Assembly (NCBI GenBank): GCA_028281235.1
Contig: JANQKG010000007.1
Coordinates: 1 to 64,000 of the forward strand
Length of the DNA: 64,000 bases
Direction: 5' to 3'
From: Afifellaceae bacterium
GTDB taxonomy: Bacteria; Pseudomonadota; Alphaproteobacteria; Rhizobiales; Afifellaceae
Shown: positions 1 to 7,955 of the stretch, piece by piece
Layout of the letters: each line of letters begins with the position of its first letter
Numbering within the stretch: position 1 is the first letter of the stretch
Notes under the pieces: model-generated
Databases searched by the model: none
Seen by the model: only the letters and a program-made list of their open reading frames with translations
Told to the model about the DNA's origin: nothing
Translations under genes and position numbers: made by a program

Positions 1-437
1 TCGACCGGGTGAACATCGTCTCCGAATACGAGCTGAAGGTTCGAAGTCCGAGCTTCGAGATGAACCTGCCCAGCGTCGTATCGCTCAAGACCTATATCCG
101 CCCCTCCCGCCATCCCGCCTTCACCCGCTTCAACGTCTTCCTGCGCGACCGCTTCCAGTGCCAGTATTGCGGCGACGGCGACGATTTGACGTTTGATCAT
201 CTGGTGCCGCGCTCGCGTGGCGGGCAGACGACGTGGCTGAACGTCGTGGCGGCGTGCGCGCCGTGCAATCTCAAGAAGGGCAACAAGACCTGTAGCGACG
301 TGAAGATGTGGCCGCAGCAGAAGCCTTATGAGCCAACCGTCCACGATTTGCACAAGAACGGCCGGCTCTTCCCGCCCAACTATCTGCACGATAGCTGGCT
401 CGACTACCTGTATTGGGACGCGGTGCTGGAGCCTTAA
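1..437 (+). CDS. HNH endonuclease, 5' end cut by window
   Basis: C-terminal part of an HNH-family nuclease-like protein. The reading frame is already open at base 3 and continues DRVNIVSEYE, which matches the middle of the roughly 185-residue alphaproteobacterial HNH protein, so the GTG at 9 is an internal valine and the true start lies upstream of the window. The zinc/HNH core is visible: CQYC, then the DH of TFDHLVPRSRGG, an asparagine in the TTWLNVVAAC stretch, and CAPC. The family C-terminus (PPNYLHDSWLDYLYWD) is intact. The physiological role of this conserved family is not established; nuclease activity is inferred from the motif. Confidence 0.9.
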   Translation, partial: DRVNIVSEYELKVRSPSFEMNLPSVVSLKTYIRPSRHPAFTRFNVFLRDRFQCQYCGDGDDLTFDHLVPRSRGGQTTWLNVVAACAPCNLKKGNKTCSDVKMWPQQKPYEPTVHDLHKNGRLFPPNYLHDSWLDYLYWDAVLEP

Positions 438-457
438 GGTCGCCGCCTAGAGAGGCA

Positions 458-1009
458 TTACGCGCGCCGCAACGCCTGGCGCGCGCCATAAAGGCCGAGT
501 GCTGCAAGCGCTGCCGAAACAAGCACGTTCCATCCGGCGAAGGACAGGCCGAGAAAGCGCCAATTCGCCTCCGTGCAACTCGGCAACGTGACCTGACCGA
601 GATCGCCAAGCATGTCGGCAGCGCTCCCGCCGCCAGGCGCTTCCGCGCATGCCGCGGGGCCTTCCCAGAAACCCCACTCCACGCCTGCGTGGTAGATGGC
701 GACCCCGCCGCCATAGAGCATCAGCGCGGCGAACGCCGCAAAGAGCAGCGCCAGCACGGAACGCACCGGCCAAAACCAAGCCGCGACAACAGCAAGCGCG
801 GCAACCGGCGCGCCGAGATAGTACGGCGTGCGCTGCATCAGGCAGAGCGCGCACGGCTGATAGCCGCCGATATGCTCAAACGCCAACGCGACGAAAATCG
901 TCCCGACAGAGGCGACGAGCAGAACGACGGCGAGCGCCGGAAGGCCGCTCAGCCGACGCTCTCCCGCAAGCGTGGCGGCCGGCGATGCGCTGGAACCGGG
1001 GTTAAGCAT
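458..1009 (-). CDS. dsbB: Disulfide bond formation protein B (DsbB family)
   Basis: Inner-membrane quinone reductase that reoxidises DsbA-type thiol oxidases. The 183-residue product has four hydrophobic segments. The first periplasmic loop carries the redox pair CALC in YQPCALCLMQRTPYY, and the second loop carries a cysteine pair (ACAEA and LPSC). The frame stays open upstream to 1141, but the ATG at 1009 gives the normal DsbB length and N-terminus, so I place the start there; the extra 44 residues would be hydrophilic and unlike the family. It stands alone, convergent with the HNH gene. No dsbA is visible in the window. Confidence 0.9.
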   Translation of the reverse strand: MLNPGSSASPAATLAGERRLSGLPALAVVLLVASVGTIFVALAFEHIGGYQPCALCLMQRTPYYLGAPVAALAVVAAWFWPVRSVLALLFAAFAALMLYGGGVAIYHAGVEWGFWEGPAACAEAPGGGSAADMLGDLGQVTLPSCTEANWRFLGLSFAGWNVLVSAALAALGLYGARQALRRA

Positions 1010-1308
1010 GTCCGCCCCATACAACAGATTGCGGCAGAAATCGTGGCTAAAGGCGCTAGGGCCGCGCCTGGTGCGCACCCCCGACACATGGACACCGGAA
1101 GATCCATCCATAAGCGCGCTAGGCACAGCCAAGACCGACACTCTTATTTAGCCACGAAACCGGCGCCCGGCCGTTAACGCTGGTCACCTGATCCGCTTGC
1201 CTTCGCCCCCCAGTTTTTCTTTCAACTTGGCTCAAACTTTAAGCGGCGCATCGGCGGGTCATGGAGGAACCGCCCAGCACGACGCGCCCTGCGGAGAGGC
1301 GGGAACCA

Positions 1309-2256
1309 ATGGCGCACGAACCCATTCTACAAAACTGGTCGTCGAAGCACGCAGAGCTCTTCGGTAACCACATCGTTCACCTTAAGCACCGGCTGCATGA
1401 ATCGCCGCTCTTCAGCAATGACGCATTGGCGCGGCTGATCGAGACGGTCCCTCGCGAGCACTATCACGTCAATACGATGAACCAGGAGGTTCACGATCCC
1501 AAAAGCTGGCGCGACGGCGAGATCGGCGATGCCAGCGGCCACGACGTGATCGAGGCCGTGCGCACCGGCAACATCTGGGTGCTGATCCAGCGTGTCGGCG
1601 AAATCGATCCGGCATACCAGCAGGTGATCGACCAGATCTTCGGCGAGTTCGAATCGCACGTGCCCGATCTCGAGACGTACAAGCAGAAGATGAGCATCCT
1701 CATCTCCTCGCCCAATGTGCAGGTCTATTACCATTGCGACATTCCCGGCCAATCGCTGTGGCAGATCCGCGGTCGCAAGAAGGTCTACGTCTATCCCAAC
1801 ACCGCGCCCTTCCTGCACCAGGAGGCGATGGAGCGGATCATCCTCAACGAGACTGACGAGCAGGAGACGCCCTACCGGCAATGGTTCGATGACTATGCCG
1901 ACATCATCGACCTGGAACCCGGCGAGATGCTGCATTGGCCGATCAACGGGCCGCACCGCGTCGTCAACCACGATTGCCTGAACGTGTCGTTCACCACCGA
2001 GCATTGGACCGACGCGCTGCGCAATCGCTACGTCAACCACTATGCCAACGGTCTTCTTCGGCGCACGCTCGGCATGAAGAATCCAGGCATCGCCACATCC
2101 GGCCCAGCGCTGTGGAGCAAGCTCGCGCTGACAGCTGCGCATCGCTATTCCGGTCTGCGCCGCAAGAACCAGATGACCTACAAGGTCGACTTCCGCGTCG
2201 ACCCGACGGCGCCGTTCGGTATGCGCGACATTGAGGCCTACGAGCTGGCGAAATAG
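1309..2256 (+). CDS. Cupin-like (JmjC-type) domain protein
   Basis: Protein of 315 residues with a cupin/JmjC-like barrel. The stretch YYHCDIPGQSLWQIRGRKKV has the HxD pair expected for Fe(II) binding, and GPHRVVNHD about 70 residues later offers the distal histidine. Transcription-factor jumonji-like proteins of this kind are probable 2-oxoglutarate oxygenases, but the substrate is unknown. Start at ATG 1309 is preferred over the in-frame ATG at 1261 because a GAGAGGCGGGA ribosome site precedes it. It heads a co-directional group with a CelD-like acyltransferase and a flippase, so a role in modifying or making a surface glycan is inferred. Confidence 0.65.
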   Translation: MAHEPILQNWSSKHAELFGNHIVHLKHRLHESPLFSNDALARLIETVPREHYHVNTMNQEVHDPKSWRDGEIGDASGHDVIEAVRTGNIWVLIQRVGEIDPAYQQVIDQIFGEFESHVPDLETYKQKMSILISSPNVQVYYHCDIPGQSLWQIRGRKKVYVYPNTAPFLHQEAMERIILNETDEQETPYRQWFDDYADIIDLEPGEMLHWPINGPHRVVNHDCLNVSFTTEHWTDALRNRYVNHYANGLLRRTLGMKNPGIATSGPALWSKLALTAAHRYSGLRRKNQMTYKVDFRVDPTAPFGMRDIEAYELAK

Positions 2257-2295
2257 CCGGCGCGCCCGATCGGCTCTCCGGGAGGGAGGCACGTA

Positions 2296-3531
2296 GTGCT
2301 GCAGACGACGCCGCCCAGGGAGGCCCGCTCAGACGTCTGGGCGATCGCTTGCGTCGACTCCCTGGAGGGTATGGAACGCATCGGCGAAGCGTGGCGCGTT
2401 CTTGAGGCGCGCGCCGCCGATCCCCTCACCTACTTTCAAAGCTACGATTGGTGCCGGAACTGGTGCGCCTTCTACGCCGCCGACAAAGATTGCGACGGAC
2501 CGGCGATCCGCATCTACACCGCATATCTGGCGGGTCAGCTCGTCGCGGTTTGGCCGCTGATGCTGACCGGCAGCCGTCTTGGCGTTCGCAAGATCGTCGC
2601 GTTGACCGAGCCTCACGGCCAATACGGCAACATCCTGATCGACACCGCCTCCGTGACGCAGCACATGGTCGTCGATCTGGTTGAGCTTTGGCTCCGCGCC
2701 ATCAACGAGCGGGAAACGACCGACGCAATCGTTTTCGACAGCGTGCCGGCCTCCGCACTTCCCGAGACGCTCACGACAAGAAGCGACCTGGCGGCGGTGC
2801 AGGTCGGCCTCAACTCGTCGATGGACCTCACGCCCTTCGCCGGCAGTTACGAAACCTACCGGGCCGGACTGAAGGGTCGAACACGGCGCGCGCGCAACAA
2901 GCGGCGTAACAAGCTCGCCGCGCTTGGCGCGCTTGATTATTGCGTCCATTTCGGCGGCACGGCGGACTATCGCGATCTGGTCCGCACCGGCATCGACATG
3001 AAGCGCGAATGGCTGGAGCACACCGGCCGCGCCACAATGGCGCTGAACCTGCCGCGCGTTCCGGACTTTCTTGGCGCTTTGTCCAACAACGCGCGGGGCG
3101 ACCACGGCGCCGTCGTCGCTGCATTGACGCTCGACGGTCGGCCGATCGCGGTGGAGATCGGCTTCCTCTATCACCGCCGCTTCTACTCCTATCTCGGGTC
3201 GTTCGACTGGGCGCTGCGCGACTATTCGCCCGGCAAGCTGCAGCTTGAGGAAGCGCTCAAATGGTGCATGGAGCGCGGCGTCGAGACCTATGATCTGCTT
3301 GGCGAGCCGGGCGCCTATAAATCCGATTGGCGCAACGCCACGGAGGACCTCGTAGCCTACCGCCAGGCCAATACGTTGCGCGGCCACGTCTATCTGTCCG
3401 TCTGGTGCGACCGCCTGAAGCCGCTCCTGAAGCGCTCGTTTGAACGGACCCCGCTGCAATTGCGCGCCCGCTTGGCGCCTGTCATCGAGAGCCGCTCAAC
3501 TGCGGCGCAGACCATCGCGACGGCCAGATGA
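2296..3531 (+). CDS. CelD/BcsL-family GNAT acyltransferase
   Basis: Protein of 411 residues resembling the family annotated as acetyltransferase involved in cellulose biosynthesis (CelD/BcsL). Visible signatures are TYFQSYDWCRNWCAFY near the N-terminus, the basic stretch LKGRTRRARNKRRNK near the middle, and the C-terminal GNAT half with YHRRFYSYLGSFDW, YSPGKLQLEEALKW and YDLLGEPGAYKSDW. Start is GTG at 2296, behind GGGAGGGAGG. Its stop overlaps the next start by 4 bp (ATGA), so it is translationally coupled to the flippase gene. Substrate is unknown; acyl transfer to an exopolysaccharide or lipid-linked sugar is an inference from context. Confidence 0.75.
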   Translation: MLQTTPPREARSDVWAIACVDSLEGMERIGEAWRVLEARAADPLTYFQSYDWCRNWCAFYAADKDCDGPAIRIYTAYLAGQLVAVWPLMLTGSRLGVRKIVALTEPHGQYGNILIDTASVTQHMVVDLVELWLRAINERETTDAIVFDSVPASALPETLTTRSDLAAVQVGLNSSMDLTPFAGSYETYRAGLKGRTRRARNKRRNKLAALGALDYCVHFGGTADYRDLVRTGIDMKREWLEHTGRATMALNLPRVPDFLGALSNNARGDHGAVVAALTLDGRPIAVEIGFLYHRRFYSYLGSFDWALRDYSPGKLQLEEALKWCMERGVETYDLLGEPGAYKSDWRNATEDLVAYRQANTLRGHVYLSVWCDRLKPLLKRSFERTPLQLRARLAPVIESRSTAAQTIATAR

Positions 3532-4970
3532 CCCGGCAGTCCGCCGTCGGCCGCCCGAACTGGATCGGCGCCCTCATCAACGCTTTGCCCTTGCCGCCGG
3601 CGATCGCCGAGCGCCTGGAGGGCCTCTCCGCCAACAGCGCAATCTATCTCGGCAATGCCGGTATGGCGTTTCTGATCCGCATCGGTGGCGCGGCGGTGGC
3701 GCTGGCATTGCAGGTGCTTCTCGCGCGCCTGTTGTCGCTCACCGATTATGGCCTCTACGTCACCTTCTGGACGTGGCTGTTTGTAGCAAGCCAGGTCGCC
3801 GCGCTCGGCTTCAACGATTCCTGCCTGCGCTTCCTGCCGCGCTACTTTGCGCGCGGCCGTGTTGCCGATGCGCATGCTTTTCTGGGGACCGGCTATCGTG
3901 TGGTGGTCGCCGGCTCAGTCGCCATCGCCGCCATCGGCCTGGCGGCCGCCTGGGCCATGCCGCATCTGGTGGGCGAATTGCGTTGGCCGCTCCTTGTGCT
4001 GTGCTTTATCGGCATCCCCATCCTGGCCTTTGAGCTTTACCTGGAGGGGGTCGCCCGCTCCTTTGGATGGTTCGTGCTGTCGGCCGCACCGGCCTACATC
4101 TTCCGGCCTGTCGTTCTGGCGTTGGTGGTAATCGCTGTTGCGCTTGGCGGCGTCACGCTGGACGCGCCGATCGCGCTTGGCGCGGCGATCGCCGTGACCG
4201 CCTTAATGACGCTCGGGCAGGCCTTGATCTTGCGCCGCCGCATTCGCGCCGAGATCGGCGAGCCGGCGAAAGCCGCCGCCGATCGCAAGAAGCGACGCCT
4301 CTGGCTGGCGGCCACCTTGCCGCTCACCATCATCTACGGCGTTGAGGAAATCTATCTCGTCTCCGACATCCTGCTTCTCGGCATGCTCGCCGATCCGGCT
4401 GAGGTGGGCATCTATTTCGCCGCCGTCCGGCTGATGACGTTGGCGGGCTACGTCTATTTCGCCTTCGCGCTGATCTCCAGCCGCGAGTTCTCGCTCGCCC
4501 GCGCCAATCGCGACCACAAGGATTTGCAGCACCGCGTGCTGCGGGCGACGAAATGGACATTCTGGCTGAGCGTGCCGACCGTGGCGGTGGCGCTGGCCTT
4601 CGGCTATCCGCTGCTTGCCATGTTCGGGCCGGACTATACGGCCGGCTACGGAGCGCTCGTCATCCTGGGCCTCGGCCTGATCGCACGCGCCTCCGTCGGA
4701 CAGGCCGGCGATCTCTTGATTGTGCTCGGATATCAGAAGGACGGCTTCGTCGTCGCAATCCTGAGTCTCGCCATCAATATCGTGCTGGCGCTGCTGCTTG
4801 TCCCGGTTCTGGGCATCCTCGGCGCGGCAATCGGCACCGCCGGTTCGCAGGCCGCCCGCGCCGCCGCCCTCGCCTATTGCGTCAAGCGGCGTGCCAGGCT
4901 GGATACTTTCGTTCTGAGCGGCCGCAGGTCCGGCGGCCGGCCGCCACTTCAGGCGCCGGCGGCGACTTGA
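3528..4970 (+). CDS. Polysaccharide biosynthesis flippase (Wzx/MATE-like)
   Basis: Integral membrane protein of 480 residues with 12 or more hydrophobic segments, resembling lipopolysaccharide/O-antigen flippases of the MOP superfamily, which move undecaprenyl-linked sugars across the inner membrane. Typical landmarks are YLGNAGMAFLIRIGGAAVAL at the start, LLARLLSLTDYGLYVTFW, and the C-terminal FGYPLLAMFGPDY. The start codon overlaps the stop of the upstream acyltransferase gene by 4 bp. Together with the cupin-like protein it suggests a small surface-glycan module without its own glycosyltransferases in this window. Confidence 0.8.
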   Translation: MTRQSAVGRPNWIGALINALPLPPAIAERLEGLSANSAIYLGNAGMAFLIRIGGAAVALALQVLLARLLSLTDYGLYVTFWTWLFVASQVAALGFNDSCLRFLPRYFARGRVADAHAFLGTGYRVVVAGSVAIAAIGLAAAWAMPHLVGELRWPLLVLCFIGIPILAFELYLEGVARSFGWFVLSAAPAYIFRPVVLALVVIAVALGGVTLDAPIALGAAIAVTALMTLGQALILRRRIRAEIGEPAKAAADRKKRRLWLAATLPLTIIYGVEEIYLVSDILLLGMLADPAEVGIYFAAVRLMTLAGYVYFAFALISSREFSLARANRDHKDLQHRVLRATKWTFWLSVPTVAVALAFGYPLLAMFGPDYTAGYGALVILGLGLIARASVGQAGDLLIVLGYQKDGFVVAILSLAINIVLALLLVPVLGILGAAIGTAGSQAARAAALAYCVKRRARLDTFVLSGRRSGGRPPLQAPAAT

Positions 4971-5078
4971 GGCCACCCGCCCCGACAGTGGACAGCGCGC
5001 AAGATCGTGCTCTATATGCCAGCCGGCCTGCCGGGGCTGGCCAGAGCCGACAAAGCCCCGATATCGCAGGCCGGTGAT

Positions 5079-5164
5079 GCCCCTGTGGCGGAATGGTAGA
5101 CGCGGCAGACTCAAAATCTGCTGCCCGCAAGGGCGTGCTGGTTCGAGTCCGGCCAGGGGCACCA
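5079..5164 (+). tRNA. tRNA-Leu (anticodon CAA)
   Basis: Acceptor arms GCCCCTG (5079-5085) and CAGGGGC (5154-5160) pair perfectly. The anticodon stem GCAGA/TCTGC encloses the loop CTCAAAA, with anticodon CAA at 5112-5114. A long variable arm (GCCCGCAAGGGC) fits a class II leucine tRNA, and the T-arm has GGTTCGAGTCC. The CCA end is encoded (5162-5164) after discriminator A5161. No integrase or duplicated 3' end is seen nearby, so it does not look like an occupied attachment site. Confidence 0.97.
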
Positions 5165-5308
5165 TCTCTCGTCTTTTGCCAAAGAAACGCGGACGAGCAT
5201 CTCCCACTGGTGTTGCATCGTGAGCGCGTCCGCCAACAAACGACGCAACGCTCCGTTGCGACAGATGACGACCGCCGTTGCGCTGAACTAGGGTTGGCTC
5301 GGGGGCAT

Positions 5309-5686
5309 ATGCAGGTGCGTAGAGTCATGATGAACGCCGTTCGGACCACAGCCTTTCTCGCTGCATTCGGATGTCTGCAGCTCGTCGCCACGCCGTCCAG
5401 CGGCGGCGTGACGGAGGAGTTCGCCGCAATCGTTGCCGAAATCCTCAACGCGCAGACCGAGGGGCGCATCAGCGAGATGGGCCCGCAGCAGAAGACTGCC
5501 ATGATCGCGTGCGTCAACGCCGTGCTCGTCAATATACCGAACGGCAGGAAGCGCTACATCATGCAAGGCGCCAGCCTCGACGAGCGCGAGGACCGTTTCG
5601 GCAAAGTGCTTTATGAGAACCGCGGCGAATGGGTGCAGAACGTCGCGCGCGCCTGCGCCAAGACCGCCCTCTCCGGCGGCACGTAG
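5309..5686 (+). CDS. Small exported hypothetical protein
   Basis: Protein of about 125 residues that I do not recognise. The N-terminus (MQVRRVMMNAVRTTAFLAAFGCLQL) looks like a signal peptide, followed by a soluble domain with two cysteines (MIACVNAV and VARACAKT) that could form a disulfide. The frame is open further upstream but would run through the tRNA gene, so the start must be later; ATG 5309, 5327 or 5330 are possible, and a GGGGG run precedes the first. It lies alone downstream of the tRNA. Confidence 0.6.
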   Translation: MQVRRVMMNAVRTTAFLAAFGCLQLVATPSSGGVTEEFAAIVAEILNAQTEGRISEMGPQQKTAMIACVNAVLVNIPNGRKRYIMQGASLDEREDRFGKVLYENRGEWVQNVARACAKTALSGGT

Positions 5687-5802
5687 CGCGCCGCAGCCGC
5701 CAGTCTCCGCGGAGCCCGCAAGCTGCGACGCCACACCCTTCGCGATCTCCGGCCGAAATCGTTATGTGTCGGCGCGTAATTGGTGGCCAGCTGGCCAAGG
5801 CC

Positions 5803-5968
5803 AGTGTGGTGGGTTTGAAGTGCCCATCGTTATTCTCGTGGGCTCGCCATAGGAACTTCAAACGCAAAAACCACACGAGATTCAATATTTTGCTAGTGTC
5901 CTTATCGAATCTGAAGTTCGTCCGGAGCTGGCTGAACAATGATGCGAACTTCAGATTCGGGACACGAG
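5803..5968. repeat. 165-bp double-palindrome repeat, copy A
   Basis: Two inverted repeats in tandem. The first pairs GTGTGGTGGGTTTGAAGT (5804-5821) with ACTTCAAAC...ACCACAC (ending 5876). The second pairs GTGTCC(TTAT)CGAATCTGAAGTTCG (from 5896) with CGAACTTCAGATTCGGGACAC (5945-5965). The same layout, spacing and much of the sequence recur at 44273-44438, and the left arm alone recurs at about 45116. The copy ends about 5 bp before the start codon of the hydroxylase gene at 5973, so it supplies that gene's 5' leader. Confidence 0.85.
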
Positions 5969-5972
5969 TCGC

Positions 5973-6842
5973 ATGACCGATATCCTCTTCGCGAACGAAC
6001 CGCTTATCCGTCTGGCGGCCTTCGCCGGCGTTCTGGCGGCGATGGCGCTGTGGGAACTTTCTGCGCCGCGCCGCCAACAGGAGATTGGCCGCGGCCGTCG
6101 CTGGCCCGGCAATCTGGGCGTCGTTGTCGTCGATACGCTGCTGGTGCGGCTTGTTTTCCCAACCGCGGCTGTGGGTATGGCGCTCGTTGCCGAGGAGCAC
6201 GGCTGGGGCCTCTTCAACGCCTATGCCGTGCCCTTCCCGCTTGCGGTCATCTTGGCGGTCGTCCTTCTCGATCTGGCGATCTATTTGCAGCACGTGCTCT
6301 TCCACGCCGTGCCGCTTCTGTGGCGGCTGCATCGCATGCACCACGCGGACCTGGAATTCGACGTCACCACGGGCATCCGTTTCCACCCGATCGAAATCCT
6401 CCTGTCGATGGTGATCAAGTTCGCAATCGTTGCCGCCATCGGCGCGCCGGCCGTCGGCGTGCTGATCTTCGAGGTGCTCCTGAACGCCACCTCCATGTTC
6501 AACCACGGCAATGTCCGTCTTCCCGCAGGCATTGACCGGTGGCTCCGCCTCGTCGTCGTGACGCCTGAGATGCACCGCGTGCATCACTCGATCGTCGTGC
6601 GCGAGGCCAACAGCAATTTCGGCTTCAATCTGCCCTGGTGGGACCGGCTTTTCGGCACCTACCGGGCTCAGCCGGAAGCCGGCCATGAGGGCATGACGAT
6701 CGGCATCACGCAGTTCCGCGACGCCGGCGAGCTGCGGCTCGACCGCATGCTCACACAGCCATTCAGAGAAGCCGCCCCCGACTATCCGCTCGGCCGACGG
6801 CGGCGCAGCGAAGCGACCAAGCAACAGCCAACAAAAATGTGA
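5973..6842 (+). CDS. Sterol desaturase / fatty acid hydroxylase family protein
   Basis: Membrane di-iron hydroxylase of 289 residues. Histidine clusters typical of the family are present: HVLFH, HRMHH shortly after, FNHGN, and EMHRVHHS, followed by NFGFNLPWWDRLFGTYR. Four or so hydrophobic segments surround them. Such bacterial proteins hydroxylate or desaturate lipids such as fatty acids, sterols, hopanoids or carotenoids; the substrate cannot be told here. The 165-bp repeat copy A lies immediately upstream, leaving only a weak ribosome site (GGGACACGAG) that belongs to the repeat. Confidence 0.85.
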   Translation: MTDILFANEPLIRLAAFAGVLAAMALWELSAPRRQQEIGRGRRWPGNLGVVVVDTLLVRLVFPTAAVGMALVAEEHGWGLFNAYAVPFPLAVILAVVLLDLAIYLQHVLFHAVPLLWRLHRMHHADLEFDVTTGIRFHPIEILLSMVIKFAIVAAIGAPAVGVLIFEVLLNATSMFNHGNVRLPAGIDRWLRLVVVTPEMHRVHHSIVVREANSNFGFNLPWWDRLFGTYRAQPEAGHEGMTIGITQFRDAGELRLDRMLTQPFREAAPDYPLGRRRRSEATKQQPTKM

Positions 6843-6996
6843 TCGGCGAGCGGATCGAAGACCGCGTCGGCGTTCAACTTTGGCTAGACTCTCGCGTGAC
6901 TTCAAGCAAACATCGCGCCCTAAAGGGGGGAGCCTTCGCGAGGCGAGCGGCATCCGCCGATGTCGGGCAGCGTAAAGGCGTGGGAGCAAGGCTGGT

Positions 6997-7854
6997 ATGG
7001 TGCGGCGGCTTCTCACGGCCTGTTTGATCAGCGCAGCGCTCGGCTACCTGCTTGAAAGCGACGCCCAAGCCAGCTGCCGTTACCACGAGATGGATCTGTT
7101 GCGGCTGCAGGGCGGGTCCGGAACGGCCGCCCAAATCGCCGCCGCGCGCGCCCGGTTGGATGCCTGCCAAGGCAAAGGCACCGCGGCGACCTGGGGTGAA
7201 AATTCGGAAATCAACTTGTTCAAGCCCAACAACTTGTTCAAGCCCAGAGAGCGCCAGCAGGCCGCACCCGTTCAACGCGCCCGCCGCGGGAGCGATCATT
7301 CGGCGCCGGCGGGGACGTACCGCACTTTGTGTGTCCGCCCATGTGACGGCTATTACTTCCCCATCAGCAACGCCACCAGGCGCAAGCATCTGGAATACGA
7401 CCGGGTGGTCTGCCAGCACCTCTGCCCTGCCGTAGAAGCTGAGCTCTACTATCATTCCGGCAGCCAAGGCCCCGAACAGATGCGCTCCATCGAGGGCAAG
7501 CGCTACTCTGAGCTTGAGAATGCGTTTGCGTACCGCGACGCACTTGACGATAGCTGCACATGCGGCACACCGCCGGTCTGGCGCTACGCCGCCATTGCAG
7601 AGTCCGTTGGCGCCGAGCCTGAGGCGCATCCGTTACCGCGTCCGCGGCCGGCGCCGGGCGGCGATCCAGAGACGGCGCTGAACCGCCTCGGCGCTTTGGC
7701 ATTCGCCATCGACACCGCAACGAGCACGCACACCGAACCGGCCGCAGAGGACGAGACCGTCCGCGTGATCCTGCCGCCGTGGGACACAAGTGCCGACGCC
7801 GTTCTGGTCTCTCCGGTCCCCAATCCGATCCCGCTCGCCCTACGCTACCGGTAG
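6997..7854 (+). CDS. DUF2865 domain protein, exported
   Basis: Protein of 285 residues with an N-terminal signal peptide (MVRRLLTACLISAALGYLL...AQA) and a DUF2865 domain characteristic of Rhizobiales: YRTLCVRPCDGYYFPIS, then VVCQHLCPA, ELYYH, and SCTCG. Six conserved cysteines in this domain suggest disulfides in the periplasm or at the cell surface. A Pro/Arg-rich linker follows. Function of the family is unknown. A short direct repeat, LFKPNN/LFKPRE, sits before the domain. The gene ends about 60 bp from a palindromic repeat and is convergent with the ABC exporter. Confidence 0.75.
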   Translation: MVRRLLTACLISAALGYLLESDAQASCRYHEMDLLRLQGGSGTAAQIAAARARLDACQGKGTAATWGENSEINLFKPNNLFKPRERQQAAPVQRARRGSDHSAPAGTYRTLCVRPCDGYYFPISNATRRKHLEYDRVVCQHLCPAVEAELYYHSGSQGPEQMRSIEGKRYSELENAFAYRDALDDSCTCGTPPVWRYAAIAESVGAEPEAHPLPRPRPAPGGDPETALNRLGALAFAIDTATSTHTEPAAEDETVRVILPPWDTSADAVLVSPVPNPIPLALRYR

Positions 7855-7888
7855 GACCAATTTCGCGTTTCGTTGAATCGCTCTGACG

Positions 7889-7955
7889 CTCTAGCTCTTT
7901 TTTTGGAGCGTGATCTTATCCGAAAACCGGCGTCCACTTTTCGGGATCATGCTCT
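7889..7955. repeat. Hyphomicrobiales palindromic element, copy 1
   Basis: GAGCGTGATCTTATCCGAAAA pairs with TTTTCGGGATCATGCTC to form a hairpin. A T-rich linker and part of a GCTCTGACGCTCT hairpin lie on the left. The element overlaps the 3' end of the ABC exporter gene and encodes its last 14 residues. It is the same family as copies at 17326, 19159, 35138 and 45189. Confidence 0.9.

Noticed and set aside
5093..5308. N-terminal extension of the exported protein at 5309 through the tRNA-Leu gene
   Set aside because: It would translate the tRNA sequence; the later ATGs give a clean signal peptide.
5559..7016. 485-codon open frame antisense to the hydroxylase gene
   Set aside because: It has no recognisable domain, crosses repeat copy A and is explained by high GC codon bias of the opposite strand. 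Many similar antisense frames (for example 1327-2292, 2329-3459, 4203-5207) were dropped for the same reason.
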